Source: a virus. From it: a stretch of 64,000 nucleotides of DNA. Under the pieces are notes generated by a model, which was not told where the DNA came from, searched no databases, and worked only from the letters and a program-made list of their open reading frames with translations. The position numbers and the translations under genes were made by a program. The DNA is taken from positions 1 to 64,000 of IMG/VR virus record IMGVR_UViG_3300031566_005149; one strand, given 5' to 3'. Positions 1-9,100 of the stretch are shown here, in pieces (position 1 is the stretch's first letter; every line of letters begins with the position of its first letter).

Positions 1-1
1 T

Positions 2-427
2 GATTTCAGTGATTTCAATGATCTGGATCCCGATGATTTCATCGAGACTGAGACTGCCGATGATGACTGGACCGAAGTTACTCCTGAGCCTGATGCAAAT
101 GGAATGGCTGATGGTATGGGAAATCCAACTGGTACCAAAAGCAAGTTGATTGACACAGAGATCACTCATATGCTGTTTAGTGGTATTATATCGAACGGTC
201 CCAACGTTTCGAACGTCACCGTTACCGTCTCTGCCGGTAGCATGACCAATAACTATCCTGTTGTTGGTAAGAGCATTTACGAAGTGGAAAAAATGTTGGG
301 GCAGGTTCTCAACGTTAATCCTTACGCTCGTATCGTTCTTGTCAATGGTGATGAGGTTACCAATGATTATATCATCAAGGAAAATGATGTAATCGAATTC
401 GTTAACGAGGCTTATGATAAAGGCTAA
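2..427 (+). CDS. Ubiquitin-like beta-grasp protein (5' partial)
   Basis: The frame is open from base 2, so the true start lies before the window. The visible part starts with an acidic, Asp/Glu-rich, probably disordered stretch, followed by about 75 residues with a MoaD/ThiS/ubiquitin-like pattern: strand (NVTVTVSAGS), strand, helix (SIYEVEKMLGQVL), strand (ARIVLVNGDEV) and strand (ENDVIEFVNEAY), ending in DKG. A C-terminal glycine is what an E1-type enzyme adenylates, and a ThiF/E1-like gene and an E2-like gene follow directly. From the PRTRC-type and other bacterial Ubl operons I infer a protein modifier. It could instead be a sulfur carrier, but no molybdopterin or thiamine genes are nearby. 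Confidence 0.75.
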   Translation, partial: DFSDFNDLDPDDFIETETADDDWTEVTPEPDANGMADGMGNPTGTKSKLIDTEITHMLFSGIISNGPNVSNVTVTVSAGSMTNNYPVVGKSIYEVEKMLGQVLNVNPYARIVLVNGDEVTNDYIIKENDVIEFVNEAYDKG

Positions 428-452
428 AGATTAGCGAGTGTTGTCAATTACC

Positions 453-474
453 GTGGGGGATTCACGTCCCCCAC
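453..474 (+). terminator. GC-rich hairpin between Ubl and E1 genes
   Basis: GTGGGGGA and TCCCCCAC form a perfect 8-bp stem with a 6-nt loop, 26 bases after the Ubl stop codon. No U-run follows, so it is not a classical intrinsic terminator. It may stabilise the Ubl message 3' end or lower read-through, giving more modifier than E1/E2. Confidence 0.4.
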
Positions 475-504
475 ATCAACTCACCTCTAAAGAAAGGAGA
501 ATTC

Positions 505-510
505 ATGTAA
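505..510 (+). promoter_or_regulatory. Start-stop (ATG TAA) before the E1 start
   Basis: The AAAGGAG Shine-Dalgarno at about 494-500 is ideally spaced (5 nt) from an ATG at 505 that is followed at once by TAA. The E1-like ATG at 511 comes directly after the stop. Ribosomes could initiate on the minimal ORF and then restart, which would lower E1 output. The arrangement is seen directly; a regulatory role is inference. Confidence 0.35.
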
Positions 511-1323
511 ATGAGAAACACAATTGGTCTTGTTGGGGTTGGTTCTCTTGGTGGCTTTCTTGCAAATCAAATTCAAAGCCACGTTGATACCATGTACGTG
601 ATAGACCCAGATAGTGTAGAAGAGAAAAATTTAAGAAACTCAATCTACCATAAATTAGATATAAATAAACCAAAAGTTTATGCACTGAAAAGTAAAATTA
701 CAAAATGCGATCTCGTTCCAGTAAAAGCGAGATTCGAAGACATTGACCTCCCCTCTGTTAACAATTTCATAGATTGTAGAGATATTGTTAATAGAAATAT
801 AAGAACGGATGTGAAATTTTTAATTGTAGGTAGAAATTTGAGAGTGGACTGTGAAGAACCATCTATGACAACTGATGAACCTGGAAATTACCTCATTGAA
901 TTAAGTAAACAAGAAGTGTCCAAAGCGGCACATCTGGCTTCAAAAGTTTTGTTATCAGAAAGAATAAAAGAATTACAGGATGATAAATCATCAATCAATC
1001 TTCCCATATCTACAAAATCTGTTGACAGTGAAATGAAATTCCATATCAAACAGAAAACCAAACCATTATTACAAAGAGATATCAGTAGTCATATTTTCAA
1101 TGAAATCAAAGATATAAGCGACCCAAGAGGATTCGTTCGAACAAGATTATGTAAACTGGATGATCAAAAGGGAATATTAACTTTTGAACCATCATTAATG
1201 CAATACCCAGCAGTTATAACAGCTTTAAATGATGTTGTTTTAAGAGATAATGGAACATATTTTATCGATAAGAAAAATAGATTCATTGAAATCTGTTACC
1301 CAACCTTGGATGGTGGGGCGTAA
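511..1323 (+). CDS. ThiF/E1-like ubiquitin-activating family protein
   Basis: The protein has 270 residues. The N-terminus carries a Rossmann nucleotide-binding loop GVGSLGG (residues 9-15), then an acidic strand end (IDPD, 31-34), and the E1/ThiF/MoeB signature with N40, R42 and downstream lysines (K53, K55), which in the family bind ATP and activate the Ubl C-terminus. NFIDCRD fits the later conserved Asp region. There are no paired CxxC zinc motifs as in MoeB/ThiF. The last 150 residues are unfamiliar. It follows a Ubl gene, and its TAA overlaps the ATG of an E2-like gene by one base, implying translational coupling. Predicted role: adenylation and transfer of the Ubl. Confidence 0.8.
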   Translation: MRNTIGLVGVGSLGGFLANQIQSHVDTMYVIDPDSVEEKNLRNSIYHKLDINKPKVYALKSKITKCDLVPVKARFEDIDLPSVNNFIDCRDIVNRNIRTDVKFLIVGRNLRVDCEEPSMTTDEPGNYLIELSKQEVSKAAHLASKVLLSERIKELQDDKSSINLPISTKSVDSEMKFHIKQKTKPLLQRDISSHIFNEIKDISDPRGFVRTRLCKLDDQKGILTFEPSLMQYPAVITALNDVVLRDNGTYFIDKKNRFIEICYPTLDGGA

Positions 1324-1736
1324 TGCCAAATAAATTAGATGGCATTGATATAATATCCGAAGAAGGGTGGGTAAAGTTTGATCGATCTTGGGTAGTTAGA
1401 TCTACCCGTAAAATAAAATATAAATTCAAATGTTCGCTTAAACCAATATTCTTACTTTCAAAAGGAAATTTATATCCTGTTAAATTGAATGATGAATATT
1501 TGATAACTAATTTCCAAATAATTTCTAGCATTGAAGGTACTCTTGAAATGTTATATCTTGGAAATGACCAACGGCATCCACATAAAGATCCTAGAAATAG
1601 CTGTCTATGTTTAGGAAAATTTGAGGGGAAGCCAATAAGTAAAGGACTTATAGCACTACTGATATGTTGTATTTTGAGGTATAATCAGGATGATTGTTTC
1701 AGCGTTCCAGATTCTTGTTGTGTATTAGAAAAATAA
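1323..1736 (+). CDS. E2-like ubiquitin-conjugating (UBC-fold) protein
   Basis: The protein has 137 residues. The key feature is HPH (residues 85-87) followed seven residues later by CLCLG (94-98). The HPH...CLG pattern marks prokaryotic E2/UBC-like proteins found beside E1 and Ubl genes, where the cysteine (here C94 or C96) takes the modifier as a thioester. The upstream part is strand-rich (YKFKCSLKPIF, LYPVKLNDEYLI), and a hydrophobic helix (GLIALLICCILRY) follows the active site, as expected for the UBC fold. The ATG overlaps the E1 stop, and the beta' gene starts 13 nt downstream. No JAB-type peptidase is visible in the window. Assignment rests on motif plus context. Confidence 0.72.
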   Translation: MPNKLDGIDIISEEGWVKFDRSWVVRSTRKIKYKFKCSLKPIFLLSKGNLYPVKLNDEYLITNFQIISSIEGTLEMLYLGNDQRHPHKDPRNSCLCLGKFEGKPISKGLIALLICCILRYNQDDCFSVPDSCCVLEK

Positions 1737-1749
1737 TGGAGGTCAATTA

Positions 1750-4413
1750 ATGCCAAACATTTTAAATTATAATAAATTTTGTGAAGAACTTGCACCAATT
1801 AGTTCAGTTAAAGTATTTAAAAAGAGATTTTTCCATGCTAAAGGTCTCTTCTCAGAACAGATTTTTGGGCCACTTAAAAACTATACGTGTCAATGCGGAA
1901 CGTATTATGGAATATCCAAATCTGGTGGTGAGTGCGAAGCCTGTGGAGTTGATATTGTTAACAGTAATGAACGGAGAAAACGATTTGCAAAAATTGTCCT
2001 GCCAATTCCAGTAGTTAACCCACTAATGTATGATCTAATCGCATCTTTAGGAGGAAAGAAGATTAAAGCTCCTCTGGACGATTTGATGAAAAATGAGAAG
2101 AGTATCCTATATGTAATAGGTGATGAAACGTTTGTTGTTCATGATGATGAAAAAATTCCCAGAACAGCAACGAAGTATGAGAGGGCAGAAGCGATTTACA
2201 TTCTTGTGAAAAACTTCAGTGAAATGATGTACGAAGATTTGCAAGATGATAATTGGAGGAAGATAGTTGAAAATATAGATAATTTTCTAATTCGTGAAAT
2301 CATTGTTCTCCCACCAGATTTACGACCATCAACTCAAAGTGGATCAAAACAATTGATGGATAAAATCAATCGATATTACATACAAATTCTTACAAAAAAG
2401 GAAGTGATGCAAGCTGCACATTTAGATGTTATGCGGGATAAGAGCATCTACTACACCTTTTTCCGAAACTTACAAAAAGACGTAAAAGAATTACACGAAA
2501 AGATATTAGAAAAACTTGCTAAAAAAGAAGGATTAATAAGAGGGAATATTCTTGGGAAAAGAATTGATTTCTCTGGTCGAGCAGTTATCGTACCTGAACC
2601 ATCCTTATCTTTAGATGAATGTGTTCTTCCATATAAAATGATATTGGAAATTTACAAGTTGCAGATAGCAAAGAGAATAATAGGATTAGGTAGATTTAAG
2701 AAACTCCCAACTGCATTGAATTACATCAATAAGTGTATTAAGTATAATCATTTAAGCTTATTGACTGTATGTGAGGAAATCATAAAAGATAAAGTTTGTA
2801 TACTCAACCGACAACCCTCACTTCATCGTTTGGGTATGTTAGGTTTTAACATAAAGGTTTCTAAAGATTCAGTTATAAAGATCCACCCATTGATTTGTCA
2901 TCCGTTTAACGCAGACTTTGATGGTGATCAGATGGCTATGTATATTCCACTATCAGAAGAAGCCATACAAGAAGTTAAAGATAAAATGTTCGTAACCAAA
3001 AATTTGATTAGTCCTGCCAATGAGGAATTAACAACACTACCAAGCCAGGATATTGTGCTTGGAGTATATTTTCTGACAGCTGGAAGATTCGATACCGATA
3101 CATTCAATGGGGTAAAAGCATTTAATGATATCTTACCAGATGGCTTTGAAGAAGTGAAAGGTACTATAAATTCAAAAAGACTTCTACATATCTTAGATAT
3201 AGTACGAGAAAAACATCCAGACAAATTAGTAGAACTGCTTGATAATATTAAGAAAATGGGATTTTATTATTCCACACTTTCCGGTTGTACGTTGTCGTTG
3301 GACGACTTTTTAATACCAGAAGCCGATGAAGTTAAACGTCATATTTATGAGACAGATGATATATATGAATCACTGAGAAGATCTAGTTCAGAAGACGTTA
3401 TACAATTTCTAAGAGATAATTTTAATTATGCATATCTAATCGAATCTGGTGCTCGTGGTACCTGGGATCAAGCACGACAGTTATGTTTGTCTCGTGGATA
3501 TATATCAAACTTTAAAGGTGAGATTCATAAGAGACCGATTGTTAATAATTTGACTGATGGGTTGACAGAAGAGGAATTCTTCGACTCCACATATGGATGT
3601 CGTAAGGGATTGTTAGATACAGCCTTGAACACCGGAACCTCTGGATATTTATCAAGAAAATTAATATTTACATGTGCTAACCTACAACTCTCAAACGATA
3701 TTGATGATTGTGGAACTAATGATTTACTCGAAATTGAGGTGACAAGTGCTAAAAAAGCATCATGTCTTGTAAATCGTTATATGAAACATGATGATGGATT
3801 ACATGTCATCACAAGAGATAATTATAATGAAATTGTAGGTAAAACTGTAAAAGTAAGAAGTCCAATATATTGCAGTAACCCACGGGTATGTAAAACCTGT
3901 TATGGGGATTCCCACAAAACCCTGAACAGCACATATATTGGTATCATTGCAGCACAAACACTTGGTGAAAAATCAACACAGCTTGTTTTACGAACATTTC
4001 ATACGTCTGGCGCAGCTATAATTAAAGACGGTGCAGATAAGAAAGATATGAAACAAGAAGATATTATTGGTGATTTGGCAACGGTATCGGCAATGTTACA
4101 TAAATTTAAAGATAGAGAATGCACGGATTTGGTGCATGATTTATTTGAAGTCTATGATAGAAATGTTTATCATGTTCATTATGAATGTGTTGTAGCTCAA
4201 TTGATGTGGGTTGGAATGCAAAAGTGGAGATTGCACTCAGAAAGAAATAAATACCAACCAAAATTCCACAGTATCCAATCTGTTCCAGATCAAGAAAGTT
4301 GGATGTTGGCAATGTCTTTCTCCAATCCTAGAAAGAGTATATTGAATGGAATTATTAATTCTGGAAATTATTCTGGAGTTATGGATAAAATATTAAGAGG
4401 AGTCAAAGTTTAA
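1750..4413 (+). CDS. Phage DNA-directed RNA polymerase beta'-like subunit
   Basis: The protein has 887 residues and is a compact single-chain RpoC homologue (bacterial beta' is about 1200-1400). In order: N-terminal GLFSEQIFGP and zinc ribbon (C47, C49, C62, C65); RQPSLHRLGM; catalytic Mg-binding NADFDGDQM (D389, D391, D393); SGARGTWDQARQL; TSGYLSRKL; second zinc site (C654 in DDCGT, then C708, C714, C717); and near the C-terminus GIIAAQTLGE and LRTFHTSGA, matching the trigger-loop region. All catalytic landmarks are intact. SD TGGAGG precedes the ATG. It lies between the E2-like gene and beta. Unlike phiKZ/AR9 subunits it is not split. No alpha, omega or sigma gene is visible. Confidence 0.95.
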   Translation: MPNILNYNKFCEELAPISSVKVFKKRFFHAKGLFSEQIFGPLKNYTCQCGTYYGISKSGGECEACGVDIVNSNERRKRFAKIVLPIPVVNPLMYDLIASLGGKKIKAPLDDLMKNEKSILYVIGDETFVVHDDEKIPRTATKYERAEAIYILVKNFSEMMYEDLQDDNWRKIVENIDNFLIREIIVLPPDLRPSTQSGSKQLMDKINRYYIQILTKKEVMQAAHLDVMRDKSIYYTFFRNLQKDVKELHEKILEKLAKKEGLIRGNILGKRIDFSGRAVIVPEPSLSLDECVLPYKMILEIYKLQIAKRIIGLGRFKKLPTALNYINKCIKYNHLSLLTVCEEIIKDKVCILNRQPSLHRLGMLGFNIKVSKDSVIKIHPLICHPFNADFDGDQMAMYIPLSEEAIQEVKDKMFVTKNLISPANEELTTLPSQDIVLGVYFLTAGRFDTDTFNGVKAFNDILPDGFEEVKGTINSKRLLHILDIVREKHPDKLVELLDNIKKMGFYYSTLSGCTLSLDDFLIPEADEVKRHIYETDDIYESLRRSSSEDVIQFLRDNFNYAYLIESGARGTWDQARQLCLSRGYISNFKGEIHKRPIVNNLTDGLTEEEFFDSTYGCRKGLLDTALNTGTSGYLSRKLIFTCANLQLSNDIDDCGTNDLLEIEVTSAKKASCLVNRYMKHDDGLHVITRDNYNEIVGKTVKVRSPIYCSNPRVCKTCYGDSHKTLNSTYIGIIAAQTLGEKSTQLVLRTFHTSGAAIIKDGADKKDMKQEDIIGDLATVSAMLHKFKDRECTDLVHDLFEVYDRNVYHVHYECVVAQLMWVGMQKWRLHSERNKYQPKFHSIQSVPDQESWMLAMSFSNPRKSILNGIINSGNYSGVMDKILRGVKV

Positions 4414-4434
4414 TTTTATCGAGGAGGAAATAAT

Positions 4435-7400
4435 TTGAAAATAGTAAACCCAGCTTATAAGATTAAGGATGAAGACAACAACATCTTTACGTTGAGAAAA
4501 AAAGATCATGGAAGAATGTTACCTGTAATACAGGAAATAGTCCAGCCTGTCAGAGAAATAGGGTTTTCGATTGATAAAGTTGAAATCAAAGGCTCTAGAA
4601 ATATAAAAGGAGAGCTCTCGAAGACTTTATACTCCATTCTTCAAATGAAGTTTTCGAAGGGCTCATCTGTAATCGAACTAAAACTTTATGTGCCAAAACT
4701 TATAGATAATAACTACCTGTATATTAATGGAAGAAAGAAAGTTCCACTATTCCAACTATTCGACGTTCCCATCGTAATGCGGGGGGAAACGTTAAAAATG
4801 CGAACCAATGTTGGGACGATATTGGTATATCCAACCAAGGACTGTCCACATGTCATTTGTGGTTATTTGGGAAAGAAGGTTTCACTGGCTTTAATTATAT
4901 TGGCCTTCTATAGTATTGAAGATCTTCCTGAAATGATAAAAACTGATTTAGAAACCATTAATACACAAAATGTTCCAGGGGATAATGTATACGATAAATT
5001 ATTATTTGATCTTAAAACATATATTGAAGGATCAGTTGGTTTTACACAAGACGATTTCATCCAAGAATTAGGACGATGTTACACGAAATATAATACAATT
5101 CCAAAAGGAAACGATATTATTTATTCTCTCGATCTTATCCCAAAAATCGATATCTTTACAAGAGAATTCTTAGAAACAGGATCTGTATTAGAAGATATTA
5201 TGGTGGCTTTAAAGAGGGGTGAAGTGGATGACACACGATTGCAAAATAAAAGGATTCGATGTTTTGAATATGTGATCTATAGCAATGTGTGTAAAATAAT
5301 TTTTGATATGTGCTTGAGTAATCGAGAAACGAAAAAACCAAAGTTCAATACAAACACCAAGCAGTTAATCACAGCAAGCAATGTTTCAGACATTGTACAA
5401 TTTGACTTCAGTATAAATCCAATTGATAAATTGACAAAATTGAGTAGAATAAGCTTGCTTGGTCCAGGTGGTTTTAAAAGAGAAAACATACCTCGCCACT
5501 TACGAGATATCTATCCATCAATGTTCGGTAGGATGTGTCCTGTTGATACGCCAGATAGGGAAAATTGCGGTGTTCTACAAAATCTGATACCTAACGTCCC
5601 ATTGGATGCTAACATGCGATTTACGGACGATGTGTGCGAAAAACAGCCTATTTCTATACCTGTTGCTTTCACCCCATTCTGTGAACACGACGACCAAACT
5701 AGATTACAGATGGCTTCGGCTCAAATGCGTCAGGCCATTTTGCTCAAGAAATTTGATAAGCCATTAATCCAATCTGGCTCCGAACATCTTTATACTAAAT
5801 ATTCAGATTTCATTAAGATAGCTCCAAAGAACGGTGAGGTATTATACGCCAACGATAAACATATGGTTGTATTATATGATGATGAGAGCGGAGACATATT
5901 CGATATCTCCAACAGAAGAATATATGTTCAGAACGTCGATATAATGTCTGTATATTTCAAAGTGGGTGAAAAGTTTAAAGCTGGAGATATTCTAGCGGAA
6001 AGCAATTATTGCCAGGATGGGGATATCGTTTTTGGTAAAAATCTTCTAACTGGAATCATGATTCACTACGGATATAATTATGAGGATGGGATTGTTATTT
6101 CAGATAAGCTATTCAATGATGGTTCATTAACATCAGTTCATTCTATTGATCTATCTTTCACATTGAAACCTGATCGAGTTCTTATGGATCGCCTTGGTCG
6201 TCATAATGCATACGAACCATTACCTACTCCAAATACAATGTTAGAACCTGGAGATATATATGCAAAAATGCAGAAACTAACAATTGAAGATCCGTTTGCT
6301 GGTTTTTATGAGCCAACGATTTTGGAAACTCCAAACAGGGTTCTAATCACTGATGTAAATATATATGCAAATGAATGGAATGAGGAAATGCCAATATTTA
6401 GAGAGTGGCTTGAATCGTTTCTAGATAAACAGAAAATTGAGCAGGACAAGCTTAAAAAGATTGTAGAGGACAGATTACCACCGGAAGTTTCCAGTGAATT
6501 TGTAAAGGATTATCTACAGTTTGACGATATCGGTAAATATAAAATTAAGAAAGAAAAGATTGATGGAATTCGAATAGAGTTACACGGCCTCCAAATGAAA
6601 CCCATAAGAGTTGGGGATAAAATTGGAAACCGTCATGGTAATAAAGGTGTTGTATCAACCATTATGCCAGAAAATAAAATGCCCCAATTGGATGATGGTC
6701 GACATATAGATATTTGCCTGAATCCTTTAGGTATTATATCTAGAATGAATATAGGCCAGTTATTTGAATTGCATTTGGGGATGGCTGTCAATAATCTAAA
6801 AAATAACGCTTTGAAGATGTTGGAAGAAGAAGTTCCAATGAACGATATTCGAAACTACTTTATCAATTTTATCCGTATTATCGATAAAACAGAAGCTGGA
6901 TGGTATCTTGAACAATTTATAGAACAGCTTCCAGAAACGATAGATAAAGATTTCATCGAAGGATTTTCTGTTATTCAACCACCGTTTGAAAGCGTTAAAG
7001 TTGAGGATTTAAAATCAGCTCTAAAATATACAGAGACACAATTTAAATATAGAGTCTTTGACCCACCTTCAGGACAAGTTGTATCGGGAGAGATTGCTGT
7101 TGGGTTTATGTACTTTTTCAGAATGACACATATAGCTGATGATAAGATGGCAGCTAGAGGTATTGGCTCATACGCAAAACGAACCATGCAGCCTCTTGGT
7201 GGAAGAAGGAATAAAGGTGGACAGAGATGTGGGGAAATGGAAACGGCATGTTTCATCGGTCACGATGCAATGAAAAATCTACACGAAATGCTGACATTAA
7301 AATCAGACTGTTTTGAAACCAAAAATAATTATATAAAAGGTCTGATCGATCCAAAGAATATAATTCAAACTGAAATAGTCGATCCAATACCTGAATCAGT

Positions 7401-7455
7401 TCGTTTATTGAATTCGTATTTGACAGTCTTGGGTGTGGATCATCGGGGGAACTAA
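4435..7455 (+). CDS. Phage DNA-directed RNA polymerase beta-like subunit
   Basis: The protein has 1006 residues, starting at TTG after a strong GAGGAGG. Conserved RpoB landmarks: FGRMCPVDTPDRENCGVLQNL-type rifampicin/fork region (roughly residues 360-385), GDKIGNRHGNKGVVS (active-site lysine-rich loop, about 727-741), GIISRMNIGQLFELHLG, and C-terminal GGRRNKGGQRCGEME plus HEMLTLKSD (clamp/switch region). The protein is complete in one chain and shorter than bacterial beta (about 1150-1340), lacking lineage inserts. It should pair with the upstream beta' to form the catalytic core of a phage-specific RNA polymerase. Its TAA overlaps the folE2-like ATG by one base. Confidence 0.95.
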   Translation: MKIVNPAYKIKDEDNNIFTLRKKDHGRMLPVIQEIVQPVREIGFSIDKVEIKGSRNIKGELSKTLYSILQMKFSKGSSVIELKLYVPKLIDNNYLYINGRKKVPLFQLFDVPIVMRGETLKMRTNVGTILVYPTKDCPHVICGYLGKKVSLALIILAFYSIEDLPEMIKTDLETINTQNVPGDNVYDKLLFDLKTYIEGSVGFTQDDFIQELGRCYTKYNTIPKGNDIIYSLDLIPKIDIFTREFLETGSVLEDIMVALKRGEVDDTRLQNKRIRCFEYVIYSNVCKIIFDMCLSNRETKKPKFNTNTKQLITASNVSDIVQFDFSINPIDKLTKLSRISLLGPGGFKRENIPRHLRDIYPSMFGRMCPVDTPDRENCGVLQNLIPNVPLDANMRFTDDVCEKQPISIPVAFTPFCEHDDQTRLQMASAQMRQAILLKKFDKPLIQSGSEHLYTKYSDFIKIAPKNGEVLYANDKHMVVLYDDESGDIFDISNRRIYVQNVDIMSVYFKVGEKFKAGDILAESNYCQDGDIVFGKNLLTGIMIHYGYNYEDGIVISDKLFNDGSLTSVHSIDLSFTLKPDRVLMDRLGRHNAYEPLPTPNTMLEPGDIYAKMQKLTIEDPFAGFYEPTILETPNRVLITDVNIYANEWNEEMPIFREWLESFLDKQKIEQDKLKKIVEDRLPPEVSSEFVKDYLQFDDIGKYKIKKEKIDGIRIELHGLQMKPIRVGDKIGNRHGNKGVVSTIMPENKMPQLDDGRHIDICLNPLGIISRMNIGQLFELHLGMAVNNLKNNALKMLEEEVPMNDIRNYFINFIRIIDKTEAGWYLEQFIEQLPETIDKDFIEGFSVIQPPFESVKVEDLKSALKYTETQFKYRVFDPPSGQVVSGEIAVGFMYFFRMTHIADDKMAARGIGSYAKRTMQPLGGRRNKGGQRCGEMETACFIGHDAMKNLHEMLTLKSDCFETKNNYIKGLIDPKNIIQTEIVDPIPESVRLLNSYLTVLGVDHRGN

Positions 7456-8285
7456 TGGATATATTACCAGACGTTCAAAAAACAAAACCAGAAATTCCGA
7501 TCTTAATTTCAAGAGTGGGAGTTCAAAATGTGGAGCTCCCATTCCTGTTAAATTTAAGGAATGGGGGTGTTGTATCCGTTCTTGCAATGACAACCATGAT
7601 TTGTGAATTGGACGAAAACGAAAGGGGAATCTCAATGTCCAGATTTATTAGGACATTGAGACCACATTTAAATTATGCTTTAAGACGAATATCAATAGAA
7701 GAAATATTAAAAGACCTTAGCACACAACTCGAATCACAAAAAGTATCTATAAAATTCGAATTTAAAATTCCTGTTGTTGTTAAATCTCCAATAACAAACA
7801 ATGAATTCCCACAGTATTATAAGTGTAGTTTTAGAAGTGATTATTCTCACGGATATTTTCAATTTTATGAAAACGTTAGAGTTCAATATTCTGCATACTG
7901 CCCTTGTTCGGCTGAACTCTGTGCGTCTCAAAGTATAGGATACCCACATAACCAGAGAGCGTTTGCAGATGTTCTAGTGCAAACAAATCGAAAACGATTT
8001 ATATGGTTAGAAGATCTTATAGATTTAGTGGATGAAGCGGTTGTAACGAAACCATATCCAATAATTCAAAGGCCCGATGAAGCGTGGATTGCTATAGAAG
8101 CAGAGAAGCACCCACAATTTGTTGAGGACTCTATAAGAAGTATATCAATCAAGTTGGATAGACTTAGAGGAGTTGTTGATTGGTACGTGAAATGCACACA
8201 CGAAGAATCCATACATACGTCAGATGCCATTGCTATCAATTGGAAAGGCGTTCCAGGTGGATTCAGTGAAATTACATATATTTAG
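7455..8285 (+). CDS. folE2: GTP cyclohydrolase IB (FolE2 family)
   Basis: The protein has 276 residues, close to the usual 260-300. Family marks: N-terminal LPDVQ, RVGVQNVELP, GISMSRFI, the metal/catalytic segment CPCS (C149-C151) followed by PHNQRAF, and C-terminal EESIHTSDAIA. The enzyme opens GTP to 7,8-dihydroneopterin triphosphate, the first step of folate and of 7-deazaguanine synthesis. Phage copies usually feed preQ0-type DNA modification, but no queC, queD, queE or TGT gene is in the window. Its ATG overlaps the beta stop, so it is co-translated with the polymerase operon. Confidence 0.9.
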   Translation: MDILPDVQKTKPEIPILISRVGVQNVELPFLLNLRNGGVVSVLAMTTMICELDENERGISMSRFIRTLRPHLNYALRRISIEEILKDLSTQLESQKVSIKFEFKIPVVVKSPITNNEFPQYYKCSFRSDYSHGYFQFYENVRVQYSAYCPCSAELCASQSIGYPHNQRAFADVLVQTNRKRFIWLEDLIDLVDEAVVTKPYPIIQRPDEAWIAIEAEKHPQFVEDSIRSISIKLDRLRGVVDWYVKCTHEESIHTSDAIAINWKGVPGGFSEITYI

Positions 8286-8299
8286 GAGGAACATTACAT

Positions 8300-9100
8300 A
8301 TGGAAAAACCAGATGATTTTCGTCGTATTTATGATAGGTTTATCCCCGAAGGAGCTGATGATATAAGTAAACTAGATTTAATTAATAAACAACAACAAAT
8401 ACCAGAAGCGGCTGAATGTGTATCAGATGATTTAGAAGAGAAGTTAATATTAGAAAAAACAGACCACAGTTTTAATATAATAACTTTTGCAAGCTGGTTT
8501 TCCAAATATTCTGATAGGGTGAGTTCCGTCAGACCGGTTCAGATAATGATAAACGGAGTAGACCCAAATGAATCTATCGTCGTTACTGTCCCAAATGACT
8601 CTGGAAAACGTTATAAAGATTATGATAAAAGGCACCTCCAAATAATAGAGAATGCTAATATAATTCCAGTTATTGATGCTGAACCCATTGACATGTTTCT
8701 CTACAACAATGGTTATCAAATCTTGTATTCCATCGGGGATAATACATATTTGAAGGGTTATCGTATCAGGAAATCATTTATCGTAAATATTTGTAAAGAT
8801 GTATTAGATTTTATGATACCTATAGGTCAGTTTATTATAAAGAGGGGGAGAGTAACATGCCGATTTAAAAGTTATGATTTGCACGATATTATTGAGAGAA
8901 GAATTTTGGATGATATGCTTGATAGGGAAAAACTACATATACTATATCACCAAAGCAAAAAATTCGAATTTTCAAATTTTCATGAACTTCTCAAATGTTT
9001 AACAACAAGACAGGGTGGAATTAAAGATGTTCAACATCAGTTGGAGATCGATTACGCTATTCAAAAATTATGTTTGGATGGGGTAGAATATGAAACTTAA
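8300..9100 (+). CDS. Hypothetical protein of RNAP operon
   Basis: The protein has 266 residues, with SD AGGAGG before the ATG. I do not recognise a family. It has a charged N-terminus, alternating strand/helix patterns, no cysteine pairs, no signal peptide and no membrane segment. The C-terminal third (DLHDIIERRILDDML, FSNFHELLKCLTTRQGG) looks helical and basic. Its 3' end overlaps the next gene by 11 nt, so the two are probably made together. Place in the operon (polymerase, FolE2, this) suggests an intracellular rather than virion role, which is inference. Confidence 0.7.
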   Translation: MEKPDDFRRIYDRFIPEGADDISKLDLINKQQQIPEAAECVSDDLEEKLILEKTDHSFNIITFASWFSKYSDRVSSVRPVQIMINGVDPNESIVVTVPNDSGKRYKDYDKRHLQIIENANIIPVIDAEPIDMFLYNNGYQILYSIGDNTYLKGYRIRKSFIVNICKDVLDFMIPIGQFIIKRGRVTCRFKSYDLHDIIERRILDDMLDREKLHILYHQSKKFEFSNFHELLKCLTTRQGGIKDVQHQLEIDYAIQKLCLDGVEYET

